DNA from: Elmis aenea
Lineage: Eukaryota; Arthropoda; Insecta; Coleoptera; Elmidae
Direction of reading: 5' to 3'
Assembly: GCA_947652605.1 (NCBI GenBank)
Contig: OX393578.1
Coordinates: 53,265,415 to 53,329,414 of the forward strand
Length of the DNA stretch: 64,000 nucleotides
The stretch's first letter is position 1, and each line of letters starts with the position of its first letter. Positions 33,896 through 45,616 of this stretch are shown here, piece after piece. The notes below the pieces were generated by a model, which did not search any database, was not told the DNA's origin, and worked only from the letters and a program-made list of their open reading frames with translations. A program made the position numbers and the translations under genes.

Positions 33896-34659
33896 TACAG
33901 GGTGAGTCATTAGTGGCGGATCGGTCGATTGTGGCTAAACGGTTTGAGATATAAAGTTGATTCAAACGGTATTCCATACAGGTTTTTCTTCCGAACACGA
34001 TAAAAATATTTTCAAATATACAGGGTGAGTCACCTCTCTGGAACCAATAGCAACTTTTATATTTCAAATACAACATTCCATTTTTTATTTAATATTCTTG
34101 ACCGCCTTCATTTTAGCTTTACATCGATCTAAAACAATATAGGTTTTTATGCGGCTTTGTCACTAAAAAAAAATAATTTTCAAAATTTTTCAAGGTTTTA
34201 AGTCTTTATTTAAAAAATTCTCCTGGAGTCATTTTTCGAAGCACAGACTTGTAATTTGGTAAGGACATGCAGAAAACATTGCTCTATTAGCTCGATACGA
34301 AAAAGTTTGAATCACGCATACAGGGTGTTCATAAATAGGTGGCAACTTTCCTGATTTTCAAAAGCCCAAAAATCTTATGCAGGTAGATTTGGGTAAGTTG
34401 GGTTGGCGTGGTTTTTGCGTGTGATTTTTGTAACAAAAAATTTAATTTTTTTGAGGAGCTGATAGAGAACAGCCTAATTGTTGTATTTTTCAACTCACAG
34501 CTTCATTACAGAAGCAACATAAAAAAAGGTTATAGCCTCTGCCGCCGCGACATTGTCAAATGCATAAACCCAGGAATTTAATGTAACGTTCAAGGGGTTA
34601 AACAAAATTTTGAGGTTATAAAAATTAACCAAAATAGTGCATTTGTATCCAAAATCGCT

Positions 34660-34885
34660 TCCTCTTTCCAAAAATGTAAAAATATACAGGGTGTTCTATT
34701 TAAAATAACAAAGTTGGGGTCATTTCCGGCGAAACCGGAAGTGAAACAAATGTGTGCAACGGCTCAAAAAGCGCGGTTTTTTGCACATATCATATGTCTA
34801 AAATTTCATTTATCTAAAATCTAAACTAAAGAAAAAAAGGGGGTGTACCACACTTCATTTACACCCGGTATATAAAAACTGGTAT
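34660..34885 (+). repeat. Direct repeat unit 1 in CAGGGTG cluster
   Basis: TATACAGGGTGTTCTATTTA, GGCGAAACCGGAAGTGAAAC, CACATATCATATGTCTAAAA and AAGGGGGTGT follow in the same order and spacing as in 35165-35385. Confidence 0.75.
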
Positions 34886-35164
34886 GTTTTTGGTACAAAC
34901 CATTTAAAAATCGGACAAATACAAACACATTAAAACATTTGTGAAACGAACAATGAGATTGTGAAAACGATTGAATCAAAATAAATCTTAAACTTCCTGT
35001 AAATTCAGATTTCGTTTATTTTTCGCTAAAAATGCTCAACGGACGTCAAATTAAACAACTAAATATTTATAACCTCAAATAATTTATGGACGAAATATTT
35101 AGGAGTATTTTTTTTAATTGAGTGTTTAAATTAACGAAAATGTACAGTTGTAATCAAAATTGCT

Positions 35165-35385
35165 TCCTACTTCCACATGTATAAATATACAGGGTGTTAT
35201 ATTTGAAATAACAAAGTAAGGGTATTTTCTGGCGAAACCGGAAGTGAAACAATAGTGTACATATGTTCAAATATTCCGGTTTTTATACACATATCATATG
35301 TCTAAAATTTCATTTAATTAAATACAAAACTTAAGATAGAAAGGGGGTGTCCAGAACTCAGTTACATGCGAATGGGGTTTTAAAT
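35165..35385 (+). repeat. Direct repeat unit 2 in CAGGGTG cluster
   Basis: This is the second copy of the 34660-34885 unit, with TATACAGGGTGTTATATTTG, GGCGAAACCGGAAGTGAAAC, CACATATCATATGTCTAAAA and AAGGGGGTGT. Divergence is moderate, so the duplication is old. Confidence 0.75.
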
Positions 35386-35670
35386 ATTGTTTTGATTTAG
35401 GTCCAATGGATTACAAACTATATTAATAATCAAAAAATGTTTCAAGTAAAAGTGTTTATTTATTAAAGATCATTCTAATTATGCAATAAAAACCGAATGG
35501 TTCCATTTAACTTTTTAAATTTACTTCCGGATTTGGCCACTTACGATTTAATCACGAAAACCGCTATAGTGTCAGTCAATTCTGCATATGCACTGTTGTC
35601 ATAAAAAAAAATCGCCATCTTTGTCAGACGTCGCATTTTCGAATAAGTGCTGGTCTGAAACACCCTGTAT

Positions 35671-36744
35671 AAAGTATTTTCTGACGAATGCAACAATACC
35701 AATAAATTATATATGGCTTAAAAGACCGCTTCAAAGACTTTTGCAACTAGTCATTACGAAAATTTATAGATTTTTTAATTAAACAACTATTGTAGTTGAA
35801 CATAAAAAAATGATTCTTCTTTGATTGTAGTTAGGCACAGTGTTTTACGATTAATCTCAAAAAGTGTAGAACTTAATTCTATAAAAAAATATATCTCATG
35901 AAACACTGTACCTACATAATTTGTAAGTATATTTCCTTTAATCTCTATAAATAACAGCGTTAAATTTCCTGTCTAAATTACAAAATTTTTTAACGGTTCA
36001 TTATTAATTTCACGCTGAAACACGACAACTCTGATCCAGATACCTAAATATCTATGCACTGTTACAAAATAAAACAATTTATCAATCGCTGTAATCCATA
36101 TTTTCACTTCTTTAATGATCGTATTTTTTATCGCAACGCCATAAATACAGATTTACGTCAATTTAAGCTGTAAATGGACTGGTATTGTTACAGTCAACTT
36201 GGAAAATTAAAAAGGGCGTACGTACCAATGGTGAATCATAGCTCCGGTATGCGTTATTAGTTTACGTGCGAGGGAGTAATTTTTTGTTCATAATCCCTCG
36301 TTCGTCTATGAATGACAACTCTGAAAGCGGCAGTTGACAACCTCGTACAGATACATATGGCTGTATAAATAACTGTCAAAATTGCTCACACTGTTCACAT
36401 TTATTTATTCAGTTGCCATTCGCTTTTAATTTCGTTACGTACACTCCCCATAAAGTGCCTTCTCGTTATAAATAGTTTCATTCTTGGCTTTTTGTGATGA
36501 ATTAAGATTAATGAGTTACAAAGCTAACATTTTTGTTTACAAAATGATGAACTTTGCTTTTCTAATTTAATGAGTTTTTTCACGTACGAAGCGAAATGCT
36601 CCCAGTTTTGTGTGTTCAGATTACTATAGCGAAATATTGTTTTATTTAGTTAATTAACTTAATACAAACGAGAACACTATTTTTAATTTAATACGGACCG
36701 TTTATTATAAAAGTGGTTTAAGTCCATTGTTATTGGTTTTGATA
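35671..36744. other. Unassigned sequence
   Basis: No gene recognised. The last 40 bp (36703-36741, CCGTTTATTATAAAAGTGGT) are a fragment of the dispersed repeat also at 8073 and 46493. Confidence 0.4.
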
Positions 36745-36960
36745 TACAGGGTGTCCCAGATAACATTTCCAGTATGGGAATCTCGCTTATTTTAAGAGAT
36801 ACAGGTTTGTTTAAATCAGATGAATTATTCCCAAGTATAAGAGGAGCCACAATCAATTTTTAAAAGTACAAAATTCCTGGTATGTTAAATATCTATTTTC
36901 TATCACAACTTTTTTGTTTTATTAATAAGATTTTTTATTAGAACTCTCTTGAGATACTTT

Positions 36961-37495
36961 TTAACCCTTATGTGCACACCATGGTCGGGCTGGACCAATT
37001 TCAAGTTTGAATGTATTTTTATCATGAAAAACAACTCGTAAGGACCTCATGTTTCATGATATCTTCTAAAAACATGTTTTAATATATTTAGAAACAAAAA
37101 ATAATAATTTAAAAAAATGGCGGCGTGAAGGGCTAGACATGCAAGGTTGGTAGCCCTAAGCTGAGCACCACTGGTCTGGCTGGACCAGTGTACATTTTGT
37201 ATATGATTCTTCAAGTTCTTTAAGTTTTCTCACTTATTATCGTTTTTTAGATTGTTTTAGTGTTGCTGAATCACTTATTAATAGTAAATAAAAAATTTTA
37301 CATCTTTTTCCCCAAAAATAATTTTTGTACCATCAAATATAACCGAGTTATTTACGATTTTAAAAAAATCCAATTTTGTTTTTGGTTTATTATCTAGCGT
37401 GCCATGGAACATTAAAGCATCACTAAAGAGGTCTTGGAAAAAGAACTATTTATCTAATATAAACTTCTCTGTAGCTGTTGTCGTTTACGAGATCC
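36961..37495 (+). mobile_element. TTAA-bounded piggyBac-like repeat end, copy 2
   Basis: TTAA-CCCTTATGTGCACACC begins the segment. TGGTCGGGCTGGACCA (36983) and a longer palindrome CACTGGTCTGGCTGGACCAG (37169 on) follow. It aligns with 1722-2212 in the same orientation. Compared with X2, about 370 bp of X are missing here, so the insertion was accompanied or followed by a deletion. The right terminus is not found. Confidence 0.55.
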
Positions 37496-38124
37496 TCCGG
37501 GGTAACTTCACACCATCTCGGACTTTTTCACCAACAACATAAATGTTTTGCGTGCATCAATGGGGAAACTCAAAATAAGTAATGTACTACTATTTGACAT
37601 GTTGAGATGCTATATTATAATAAAAACTGTGTAGAAACTGAGCGAATATACTGTATCCCGAGAGAAGGCAACAAAGTGCGCGTAATTACAGAAATTTTGA
37701 AAATAAATTTAAAAGAATATGGTTTTTTCGAGAAACCAACCAAAAATCCAAAACAAATCAATAAGAATTAAAATTATCTGTTTTTACACAGTTTCTATGG
37801 CAACGAATGTAGGTAGCATGTCAACATATAACATTTTTAATTAGTTGTAAATGTGCCCATAATTCCATGTCAACAAATTTGCTACAAAGACTATCGAATT
37901 ACACAATAATACTATACTCTAATAAATGATAAGGGGGACCCCTTAGACTGGGGGCCCGGAGATGCAGCCCCTTAAGACTAGGCCCTGGTTACTGTCATTT
38001 GACATTTAATTAGATGTTTTTGTTTCTTTTTTCATAGATAGCTTTATGTGATTAGTAAAATACGATTTTTCTAAATTTTGTGACTTATTTATAAAAATGG
38101 ATATAGCAAGTAATATCCCATTAA

Positions 38125-38578
38125 CTCTTCTGTCTACACCAGGTTCATTTTGCATATAGTGTGCACCATAGGTCTGGCTGGACCTATATGCATTTTATAA
38201 GGAAATGACAAAAAAAAAGATGTCAAAGAAAGGAAAACTATTTTATTTGAAAATCCAAAAAGTAAAATTCAAGATAACATAAAAAGAAAAACTATTTTGT
38301 TTGAAAAACCAGAAATCATAGATATTTTCACTTTTTCAATCATTTAAAACACTTCTGGTACTGAGTAGAGTGTAAGTATACTGGGTCTGGGTAGTTCACT
38401 TACAAAATTGCCCATAAAAATTAAAAAACGATCGATATTTTAGTTTATCCTTCATAATACGCTTCTAAACACATTTGTTGAGGATATCATGGAATGACAA
38501 GTCATCAGCATATTTTTTTATTTTCACATTACTTTATGTTGCAATAGGTCTGGCCAGACCTATGTGTAGATAGAAGGT
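38125..38578. mobile_element. piggyBac-like MITE in TTAA site of X1
   Basis: Inverted ends CTCTTCTGTCTACAC and GTGTAGATAGAAGGT (12 of 15 match) are flanked by TTAA at 38121-38124 and 38579-38582. X2 has an uninterrupted equivalent site near 53233 (CATTTTAAAG). Subterminal palindromes ATAGGTCTGGCTGGACCTAT (38168-38187) and ATAGGTCTGGCCAGACCTAT (38544-38563) mark both ends. The 454-bp interior is AT-rich with direct repeats of AAACTATTTTATTTGAAAA. Confidence 0.7.
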
Positions 38579-38938
38579 TTAAACAGAGAGAAAAAAAATA
38601 TTCCGTTGCCATTCCGGTCCATAAGAACAAATTAAATTATGAGTAATCTCGAAAATGGTAAGTCATTTAAACAATCTCCAATAACAGTTACATTTTTCGT
38701 TAAAAAGTACCTTGAGAAAGTATTAATAAAACTGATTGAATGATTAAAACGAAAAAGTTACGAGAGAACAAAGAAATTCGACATTTTCATATTTTTTGCT
38801 ATAACATCTGAAGTGCGACAAATTTTGTACTTTTAAAAATTGACATACTAACAAATGATTCATCTAATTTGAACAAAACTGTATCTCTTTTAATAACCAA
38901 GATCCCCATACTAGAAATGTAATCTTGGTCATCCTATA

Positions 38939-39704
38939 TTGTGAAATGTCACAATTTTTTCGTTTTAATTATAAGGTCGCATGGCTCGTGACACATTAAC
39001 CAAACTTATAGAACTTTTGAGAATCAAAATTTGTCACGTAACATTGCGCACGAGATTTACAATTCTTCGTTTGATGAAATCTTATTGAGGAAGAGTGTAC
39101 TATTATTATTGTAATTATGTTCCGGTGACCCAGATTTGGTAACTAGATTTTCGTAATGCAGAATTATTTTATTCAAGGAAAAGTATAAATTTTATCAAAA
39201 TAATCAGATTTTACAACATCCGCCAGTTCCACCTTAGACCAAACCGGTATTTCGTCATGATCTACGCCAATTAATCATTGTAGGTGTTTTTAGTCTGCCG
39301 CGCTAATTCCGACCCAAAGTCACTTGCGCAAGGTAAAATTCTGAACGGTTACCGTCGAGTGTACTTCGCCACATCAGGGACACTTACGGAATCATCTTTC
39401 TTGCGGTTTCCGTCGCGACGTGCTTTTCTGGTTCACTTCCTGAGGTGCAGTTTCCTATTCGCATTAGATTTTATTGCTGATTTATACAATCACCGTGCTG
39501 TACTTACTCCGATGTGTTTTTATTTATTTTGCACTAAGCTACAAATCGAATTATTGGTCAGCAAAGCTTGTTTTGCTTATTTTTTACAATATAAACTTAT
39601 TACTATTGATCTTTTAAGCGTTCAAAGTTAAGAATTTAAAATTATGATGGTCCACCAGAACATATTGAGAATAACCAATACAGTTAATATTTTTTTAGAA
39701 CTTT
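38939..39704. other. Unassigned sequence with one longer open frame
   Basis: 39284-39631 has a 115-codon plus frame in a locally GC-richer stretch (39240-39480). Its N-terminal part (CRANSDPKSLAQGKILNGYR) is not biased like random AT frames, but I recognise no domain and there is no supporting signal, so I do not call a gene. Confidence 0.3.
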
Positions 39705-40186
39705 ATTTTTAATATGTTTAAAGTAATTCCCTTTAATAAATAATACACTTCACCGTACAAACTTTTCACAGATTTGCATGCGTTTATTGGTCGTTTCTAA
39801 GAAATCTGAGTTTGTGATGGTCGAAAATATAAATTTGGAGAGGGAATTAAATATTTTGGTCTTGATAATTTTTTGACGAATTTCGGCGACCAGTAGCGTT
39901 ACTTTAATATAGATTAAACCACACTCCTAACACACCACTGACAGTACTCGTAAAATTTGACATATCATACATTTAATTTGACGGGTAGGTTAGGTAAAGG
40001 AAATTTTCTGACAAAAAATAACTCGTGCATTGCAAATAATCTATAATTTTTGACAAATCTTCACTCATGCAAGATGAATCAGAAAAAAATCGCTTGTTTT
40101 TTTTTCAGCTCAACTTGCATTCGGGCATATTTACTTAAAATTATCGATAATTTTCAATGCACTTGTTATATTACTACTGATAATTT

Positions 40187-41086
40187 TTTCAGACCCAATT
40201 CGTCATGAACGATCTAAAAAACGCGTTCATACAGGGTGTGTAAAAATTGGCGGAAGGGCTACACGGAGCGATGTTCCGTAAAATTCTAAGTCGAAAATCT
40301 TAATACGAAAATGTTGTACCATGCTTCCTATGGCCTCAGGAACCATTTAAAGAAAAAAAAAATTGGCAACATTGCATCCATTGATTTGCGTTTGGACATT
40401 TTTTTATCAGCAATTTTTACTTGGGTATTTACATTTTTTGTTCGAACTGAAAGCCTTCAGTTCGTAAACATAGCTGCAAACTTTTGGGTATCGTAAAACG
40501 TAAAACACAAACACGAAATAATTTCGAGAAAAACAGAGATGACAGCTAATGACAATGTTGCCATATGTATTATTTTCATTCAAATCAGTGATTTACATAT
40601 TTTTAACACCAATTATTGAAAGGAAGAACACAATATCTAGGAAAAAATACTATTCGAAATAAATTTTTATTACAAATTGCAGCTTTTTCATTTGCAAGTA
40701 TTAAATAATAACGCCTATTAAAGGACTAAATGTCAAAGCTTTGAGGACCGCTTGCAGACACAGCAAGCATGGTACAACATTTTCGTATTAAGATTTTCGA
40801 CTTAGAATTTTACGAAGAACATCGCCCCGTGTAGCCCTTCCGCTAATTTTTACACACCCTGTATATGAACAAACAAAGTTTCTGATATTGGTTTTAAACC
40901 GATTCTTCCATCTTCCAGTATCAAACCGCGGACAGAATCGATGTTTTTTTGGTACGCAGAAATCGGCCTTCCAATTTTCTGCTGGCATTTAACATATTTT
41001 CTATCCCTCTTAAATGGCGCAACCCAGTTTTTTATTGTAGAAGAAGGACATTGAATTGCTAACGTTGTCAACATGTCGTCACACAT
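40187..41086 (-). pseudogene. Mariner-type transposase DNA-binding domain split by palindrome T
   Basis: The minus strand from 41086 reads MCDDMLTTLAIQCPSSTIKN, WVAPFKRDRK, KIGRPISAYQKNIDSVRGLI and LEDGRIGLKPISETLFVHI, then hits palindrome T at TA 40862-40863. Past T, from about 40231 down, it resumes IVHDELGLKKLS. GRP.S....I..V..LI..D.RI....ISETL...IVHDELGLKKLS is the paired helix-turn-helix pattern of mariner transposases (about residues 60-130). The catalytic domain is absent: the frame ends in the left arm of the large inverted repeat. A small frameshift lies near the junction. Confidence 0.75.
40232..40861. mobile_element. Palindromic TA-CAGGGTGTGTAAAAATT element T
   Basis: The left end CAGGGTGTGTAAAAATTGGC and the complementary right end are flanked by TA. 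AAAATTCTAAGTCGAAAATC and TACGAAAATGTTGTACCATG at the left pair with the mirror sequence near 40750-40815, giving arms of about 90-95 bp. The centre, 40330-40750, is unpaired and holds no recognised gene. It interrupts a mariner transposase, which defines its limits. Confidence 0.85.
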
Positions 41087-41089
41087 TTG

Positions 41090-42450
41090 CTAACCTGAAA
41101 ATCTCTTTCAAAACACATACTTGATCACTGAACTATACCCGATTTTGTCAAAAAGCCACATTGCTTTTAAGGAAAATCACAATTCGAAAACTATTAAATT
41201 TTTTGATCTTAAACTTTGCCCTTGTGCTTGTCAAAGTTTGTTTGTCCTTCCATGGTAACGAAACTCACTTTTGTTTATTAGTAATGATCCAGGCCAACTA
41301 GTTATCAGCGCTCCCTCGTACATCACATACAAAGTTGCCGGAATGAGATTCGAGCATATTTACTGCAGCAGACTCATCAATTTTTTTCGCTAAATCGTTC
41401 TGCGTTACATGTCTATTCGCAAATAAATCAGATGAATAACTCAGCTCCATACAAAGGTAACCAAATGCATATTTAAAGACTGATAATGCAACACAGCACA
41501 CGTGCACTCAAGTTTTCTGGGAGTCATGTGTAAAATATGCAACCAGTATATGAGATTTTATTTTAACTTATATGGGCGGTAGTAAAAACATTTTTATTGT
41601 TGTTTCGCCGTAAACGTAAAAATGCAATACCATATTGGTTTGTACTGACACTGCATGTATATACCAATAAGTTAGTGAGCCTGAAACGTGAAATATGCTG
41701 CATTCAACGACTTTTCTTGGAACCATATTACCAACTGTCCTGATTTATTACATATATGTATTAAATCATGCAATTGTTACTAACAATTGCCCGACTTTCA
41801 CTCTTAAATATCCAAGATTGACAAATCTAATATCAATATATTCTAAACAAAAAGGTGTAGTCTCACTTTCTCTAGCGAATTGTACTCAGTTACGCTTTAA
41901 GATTCTATATTAGCAAAATGTTGTTGCTTAATTTAATTTGTTGTATGATTAATTCAATATTTTTTCAACCGTGAATGCAATATTGTATTGCGTACTAGTT
42001 TAACTCTTTCACTACGTAAAACGAAATAGTGTAATCGATTATTTCCCGAAAAAAACGCGCACAAATTACTTTTACAAACACAACATATCATTATCCTGTT
42101 TTTACTTTTCTTGACTTAATAGAAACGATAATTATTTGCAATTGAATTTTTAAGCTCGCAAATGAAAATAAACTTGATGCAATTCTTCTGCAGTCGGTAA
42201 TAACAGCGCAACATTGGATTTGTCTTGTTTATTTGTGTTGTTTCATGAACACAGTGTAGGCAGACGGCGAATCATGAAGTTAATTTAACATATAGTGGGA
42301 ATGAACTGCCGACAAAACGAAATTGCGTTTACTAAACCGCAGATGAAACCGCAACGTTTCCGGATGTTTTTTTACGAAATAAGTGAATTACAAAGTCAAA
42401 CGGAAAATTTTGTACGAAAATGTGAATTGCATGTAATTTTGTTAGTTGTG
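41090..42450. other. Unassigned interior of the large inverted repeat
   Basis: No domain recognised in the short frames (41298-41507 minus, 41695-41913 plus, 42295-42504 plus). Confidence 0.4.
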
Positions 42451-42452
42451 TA

Positions 42453-43655
42453 CAGGGTGGTCCAAATTCGATGGGATTGCATGGGTATCTCGGTTAATAT
42501 TTAAGATAGAGAAACGGTTAAATTACCAAAAATGTGCAGTTTTTTGAGACAAACTCAGAACCGTTTTCAAAAATATTCTATCATTTCCGGTTTTCGAGTT
42601 ATCGAATAAAAAGTGTTTTTTTGTCATATTAATAATGTGTCATATCTCCGTTATTGTTGTAAATATCAAAAATATTTATCAAGATTATTTTTGGATATTT
42701 TTATGTTTAATTTGATTATACTAAAAAAAAAAAATTTACGCTCGCTGTTAAAAAGTTATGACACAAACTTACCTTTTTTTAAATGGAAACGATAGTTGGC
42801 TATGACCTATTTAAATTCCTCATTTTTTTCTCATTTCAAATATATAAGGGTCGATGTATTTATTTTTAATAATACGCAAGTTATGAAGGTTTTTTAGGTT
42901 TTTTTTTCTAAGAAAATCATAGTAGGCTATGAAAACAAAAACCAAACAAGGTGCAAAACTCATGTGGTACAAGTTACCAAGGTTTTTTAATTTGTTGTGG
43001 AGATAAACATTGTAAATATTTGAAAATAAGAAAACAACGATATAGTCGGTATCTGCAGTAATGTAGGATATTGTTGTTTATCTTATGTTTAAAAAATTTC
43101 GTATTTATCTCAATAACAAATTAAAAAACCTTGGTAACTTGTACCACATGAGTTTTATAAGGTTTTATAGCTTGTTTATTTTTTGTTTTCACAGCCTACT
43201 ATGATTTTCTTTAAAAAAAAAACTAAAAAACCTTCATAACTTGCGTATTGTTGAAAATAAATACATCAACCCTTATATATTTGAAATGAGAAAAAAATGA
43301 GGTCATAACCAACTATCGTTTCCATTTAAAAAAAGGTAAGTTTGTGTCATAACTTTTTAACAGCGAGCGTAAAATTTTTTTTTTTAGTATAATCAAATTA
43401 AACATAAAAATATCCAAAAATAATCTTGATAAATATTTTTGATATTTACAACAATAACGGAGATACGACACATTATTAATATGACAAAAAAACACTTTTT
43501 ATTCTATAACTCGAAAACCGGAAATTATAGAATATTTTTGAAAAAGGTTCTAAGTTTGTCTCAAAAAACTGCACATTTTTGGTAATTTAACCGTTTCTGT
43601 ATCTTAAATAATAACCGAGATACCCATGCAATCCCATCGAATTTGGACCACCCTG
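42453..43655. mobile_element. Palindromic TA-CAGGGTGG element Y, copy 2
   Basis: The ends match those of 4594-5816 and are flanked by TA. The arms match each other and those of Y1 with few differences, including the 60-codon frame MFFCHINNVSYLRYCCKYQK in both arms (42613-42795 plus and 43313-43495 minus). A 13-bp deletion relative to Y1 lies near 42954 (loss of the CCTTACAAAA segment). It sits next to the right arm of the large inverted repeat. Confidence 0.88.
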
Positions 43656-44239
43656 TACACACTAATTTTTAACTTGGAAAGTGATTATCGGTAGTAATAT
43701 AACAAGTGCATTGAAAATTATCGATAATTTTAGGTAAATATGCTCGAATGCAAGTTGAGCTGAAAAAAACACATGCGATTTTTTTCTGATTCAACTTGCA
43801 TGAGTGAAGATTTGTCAAAAATTATAGATTATTTGCAATGCACGACTCATATTTTATCAGAAAATTTCCTTCACCTACCCTACCTGTCAAATTAAATGTA
43901 TGTTATGTCAAATTTTGCAAGTACTATCAGAGTGGTGCGTAAGGGGTGTGATTTAATCTATAATTAAGTAACGCTACTGGTCGCCGAAATTCGACAAAAA
44001 AATTATCAAGACCCAAATATTTAATTCCCTCTCCAAATTCATATTTTCGACCAATCACAAACTCAGATTTGTTAGAAACGACCAATAAACGCATGCAAAT
44101 CTGTGAAAAGTTTGTACGGTGAAGTGTATTATTGTTAAAGGGAATTACTTTAAACATATTTTATTCCAAAGGATTAGAGCAACTTTATTTACATTATGTT
44201 AAATGCATACACTTCAAGGGTGATTATTTGAAATAAGTA

Positions 44240-44649
44240 ATTATTTAAAAAACAAGACCGGAAAGTGGTACTTTACTGGACGAGTAGACAGTTTTGGGAC
44301 GAGCAGACAGTTTTGGGACGAGCCGTAGGCGAGTCCTGAAAGCATACGAGTCGAGTAAAGACACTTAGCGGGTATGTTACGTACAATATTTTTTCTGCGT
44401 CTGCGTCTGCCACTGACACCAAAATCACTATTGCCATCATCCATAATTAAACAATAACTTAACACACTGTAGGTAAAAACTCGCTTGGTGGTATAATGAC
44501 GCTTGTTTGGCAGTGCAAATCAAAACAACATCACCATGGCAACCAGCTACTTTCCAACATAGGCCGCTAGTAAAGACAACTCATTACCATGGCAACCAGT
44601 TACTTTCTGGCCTAGGCCGGCAAAGATGTATTTTCCAGCCTAAAAATTG
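44240..44649. repeat. Dispersed repeat A, copy 3 (left part, interrupted)
   Basis: The copy matches 20876-21249, then breaks at TAAAAATTG, the duplicated target of the retrotransposon at 44650-45616, and resumes at 45617-45671. A local tandem duplication of CAGTTTTGGGACGAG (about 44290 and 44308) is unique to this copy. Confidence 0.8.
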
Positions 44650-45467
44650 TTTGTTAGTGGATTTAAAACAATTGAATTAGTAGATAAGATGAATTTAGAT
44701 CTAAGTAATATTTATAAATGGCTATGCGATAAGAATCTACGTATTAATGTTGATAAATCCAAATTTATGATTTTGGGAACCAAACACATTATGTATAAAA
44801 CAAATATTTATAATGCTTATCTGGATATAAAAATTAGCAACACTGATTTAGAAAGAGTAACCGAAATTACATACCTTAAATATTAGATGAAAATTTAACG
44901 TTTAAGTTACACACAAAATACATGATGAACAAAATTTCCAAAAAGATTTTTCTCTTCAAAAGATGTAGCAAACACATGAGTATGTACACTAGAGTTTTAC
45001 TGTATAAAACAATAACAGCTCCTCATTTTGAGTTTTGCGCTTCATTACTTATTAATTTAAATAAAAATGAGCTTCAACAATTACAGAAATTACAAAATCG
45101 CGCCATGCGCACTATTTTAAAGTGTTCAAATCATTCCCTTATCAAGGTTATGTTAAACACACTTCAATTTATGAGTATTAATCAGAGAATAATATTTAGA
45201 ACATTAGAGCTAGTTTTAAAAATTAAATTACAAAAAACACCAAAATATCTGTATGAAAATGTAAAATTAGTCCATGAGATCCACACTTATAAAACTAGAA
45301 ATAGGCTTGATTTCGTTATAGAGAAATGTACTAAAAGTCAAACTGCTCGTTCGTTATTTTATCAAGGTTTTAAAATATTTAATAATTTGCCGCATCAAGT
45401 CAAAATATGGAATAATTATAAGAAGGGTATTAAATTAATTAAGGAGCACGTATTAGAACGCTATTAA
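44647..45467 (+). pseudogene. CR1/L2-like RT C-terminal domain with frameshift
   Basis: Frame one (44647-44886) reads KMNLDLSNIYKWLCDKNLRI to SNTDLERVTEITYLKY and stops. Frame two (44922-45467) reads MMNKISKKIFLFKRCSKHMS through NRAMRTILKCSNHS and FNNLPHQVKIWNNYKKGIKL to VLERY and stop. The break falls in the YLGVILDEKLTFKLH segment, which is intact in the 27.5-kb copy. A three-residue insertion (TKS in EKCTKSQTARS) and a three-residue deletion (HIN) also distinguish the copies. The catalytic part was never present here because of the 5' truncation. Confidence 0.85.
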
Positions 45468-45616
45468 ACTATTATTTTAGACATTTAGAATTTGGAAGAT
45501 TTTTAGATTTTTATTTTATTTCATTCTATTTTTATTTTATTTACTATTACCTATGTAAATTATGTTACAATGTAATAGCAATTGCTAAATAAAGCTAACT
45601 TAATTAACTAACTAAC
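44650..45616 (+). mobile_element. 5'-truncated CR1/L2-like retrotransposon insertion
   Basis: The insert is flanked by the 9-bp duplication TAAAAATTG (44641-44649 and 45617-45625); repeat A copy 2 shows the empty site (TGAAAATTG at 21240-21248). It starts in the middle of the RT gene, at FVSGFKTIELVDK, immediately after the position of the FADD catalytic motif. It ends with AATAAAGCTAAC and a (TAAC)n-type tail (45594-45616). 5' truncation plus a short target duplication is the usual result of target-primed reverse transcription. The coding sequence is very close to that at 27584-28465. Confidence 0.9.

Larger units (their letters stand above)
33898..35668. mobile_element. Cluster of CAGGGTG ends (degenerate composite element)
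   Basis: Outward-facing ends are at 33898 (CAGGGTGAGTCATTAG) and 35668 (CTGAAACACCCTG), each beside TA. Additional CAGGGTG starts occur at about 34022, 34322, 34687 and 35191, all in the same direction. Unlike Y or X it shows no long continuous inverted arms. It may be several insertions or a tandem of ends. Confidence 0.55.
36747..38936. mobile_element. Palindromic TA-CAGGGTGTCCC element X, copy 1, with insertions
   Basis: The left end CAGGGTGTCCCAGATAACAT and a decayed right end (GTAATCTTGGTCATCCTA) match the intact copy at 52113-53616. Left-arm homology runs to a TTAA at 36961, where piggyBac-like sequence replaces part of X. Interior X sequence resumes near 37590 (TTTGACATGTTGAGATGC) and runs to 38120, where a second TTAA insertion (38125-38578) sits. 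The right arm continues from about 38600. No coding capacity. Confidence 0.8.
39705..44166. mobile_element. Large 4.5-kb inverted-repeat structure with nested elements
   Basis: Sequence at 39705-40195 recurs in inverted orientation at 43675-44166. Shared blocks include AATATGTTTAAAGTAATTCC, TTTGCATGCGTTTATTGGTC, TTCGGCGACCAGTAGCGTTA and CAACTTGCAT with TATCGATAATTTTCAATGCA. The arms are about 490 bp. The inner edge of the left arm overlaps a mariner transposase reading frame (KKLS). Inside lie the mariner fragment, palindrome T (40232-40861), about 1.3 kb of unassigned sequence and palindrome Y2 (42453-43655). The outer ends do not start CAGGGTG and no target duplication was recognised. Confidence 0.75.

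Noticed and set aside
39284..39631. 115-codon plus-strand frame as a possible host exon.
   Set aside because: No recognisable domain, splice context or repeat family; kept only as a note in the spacer entry.
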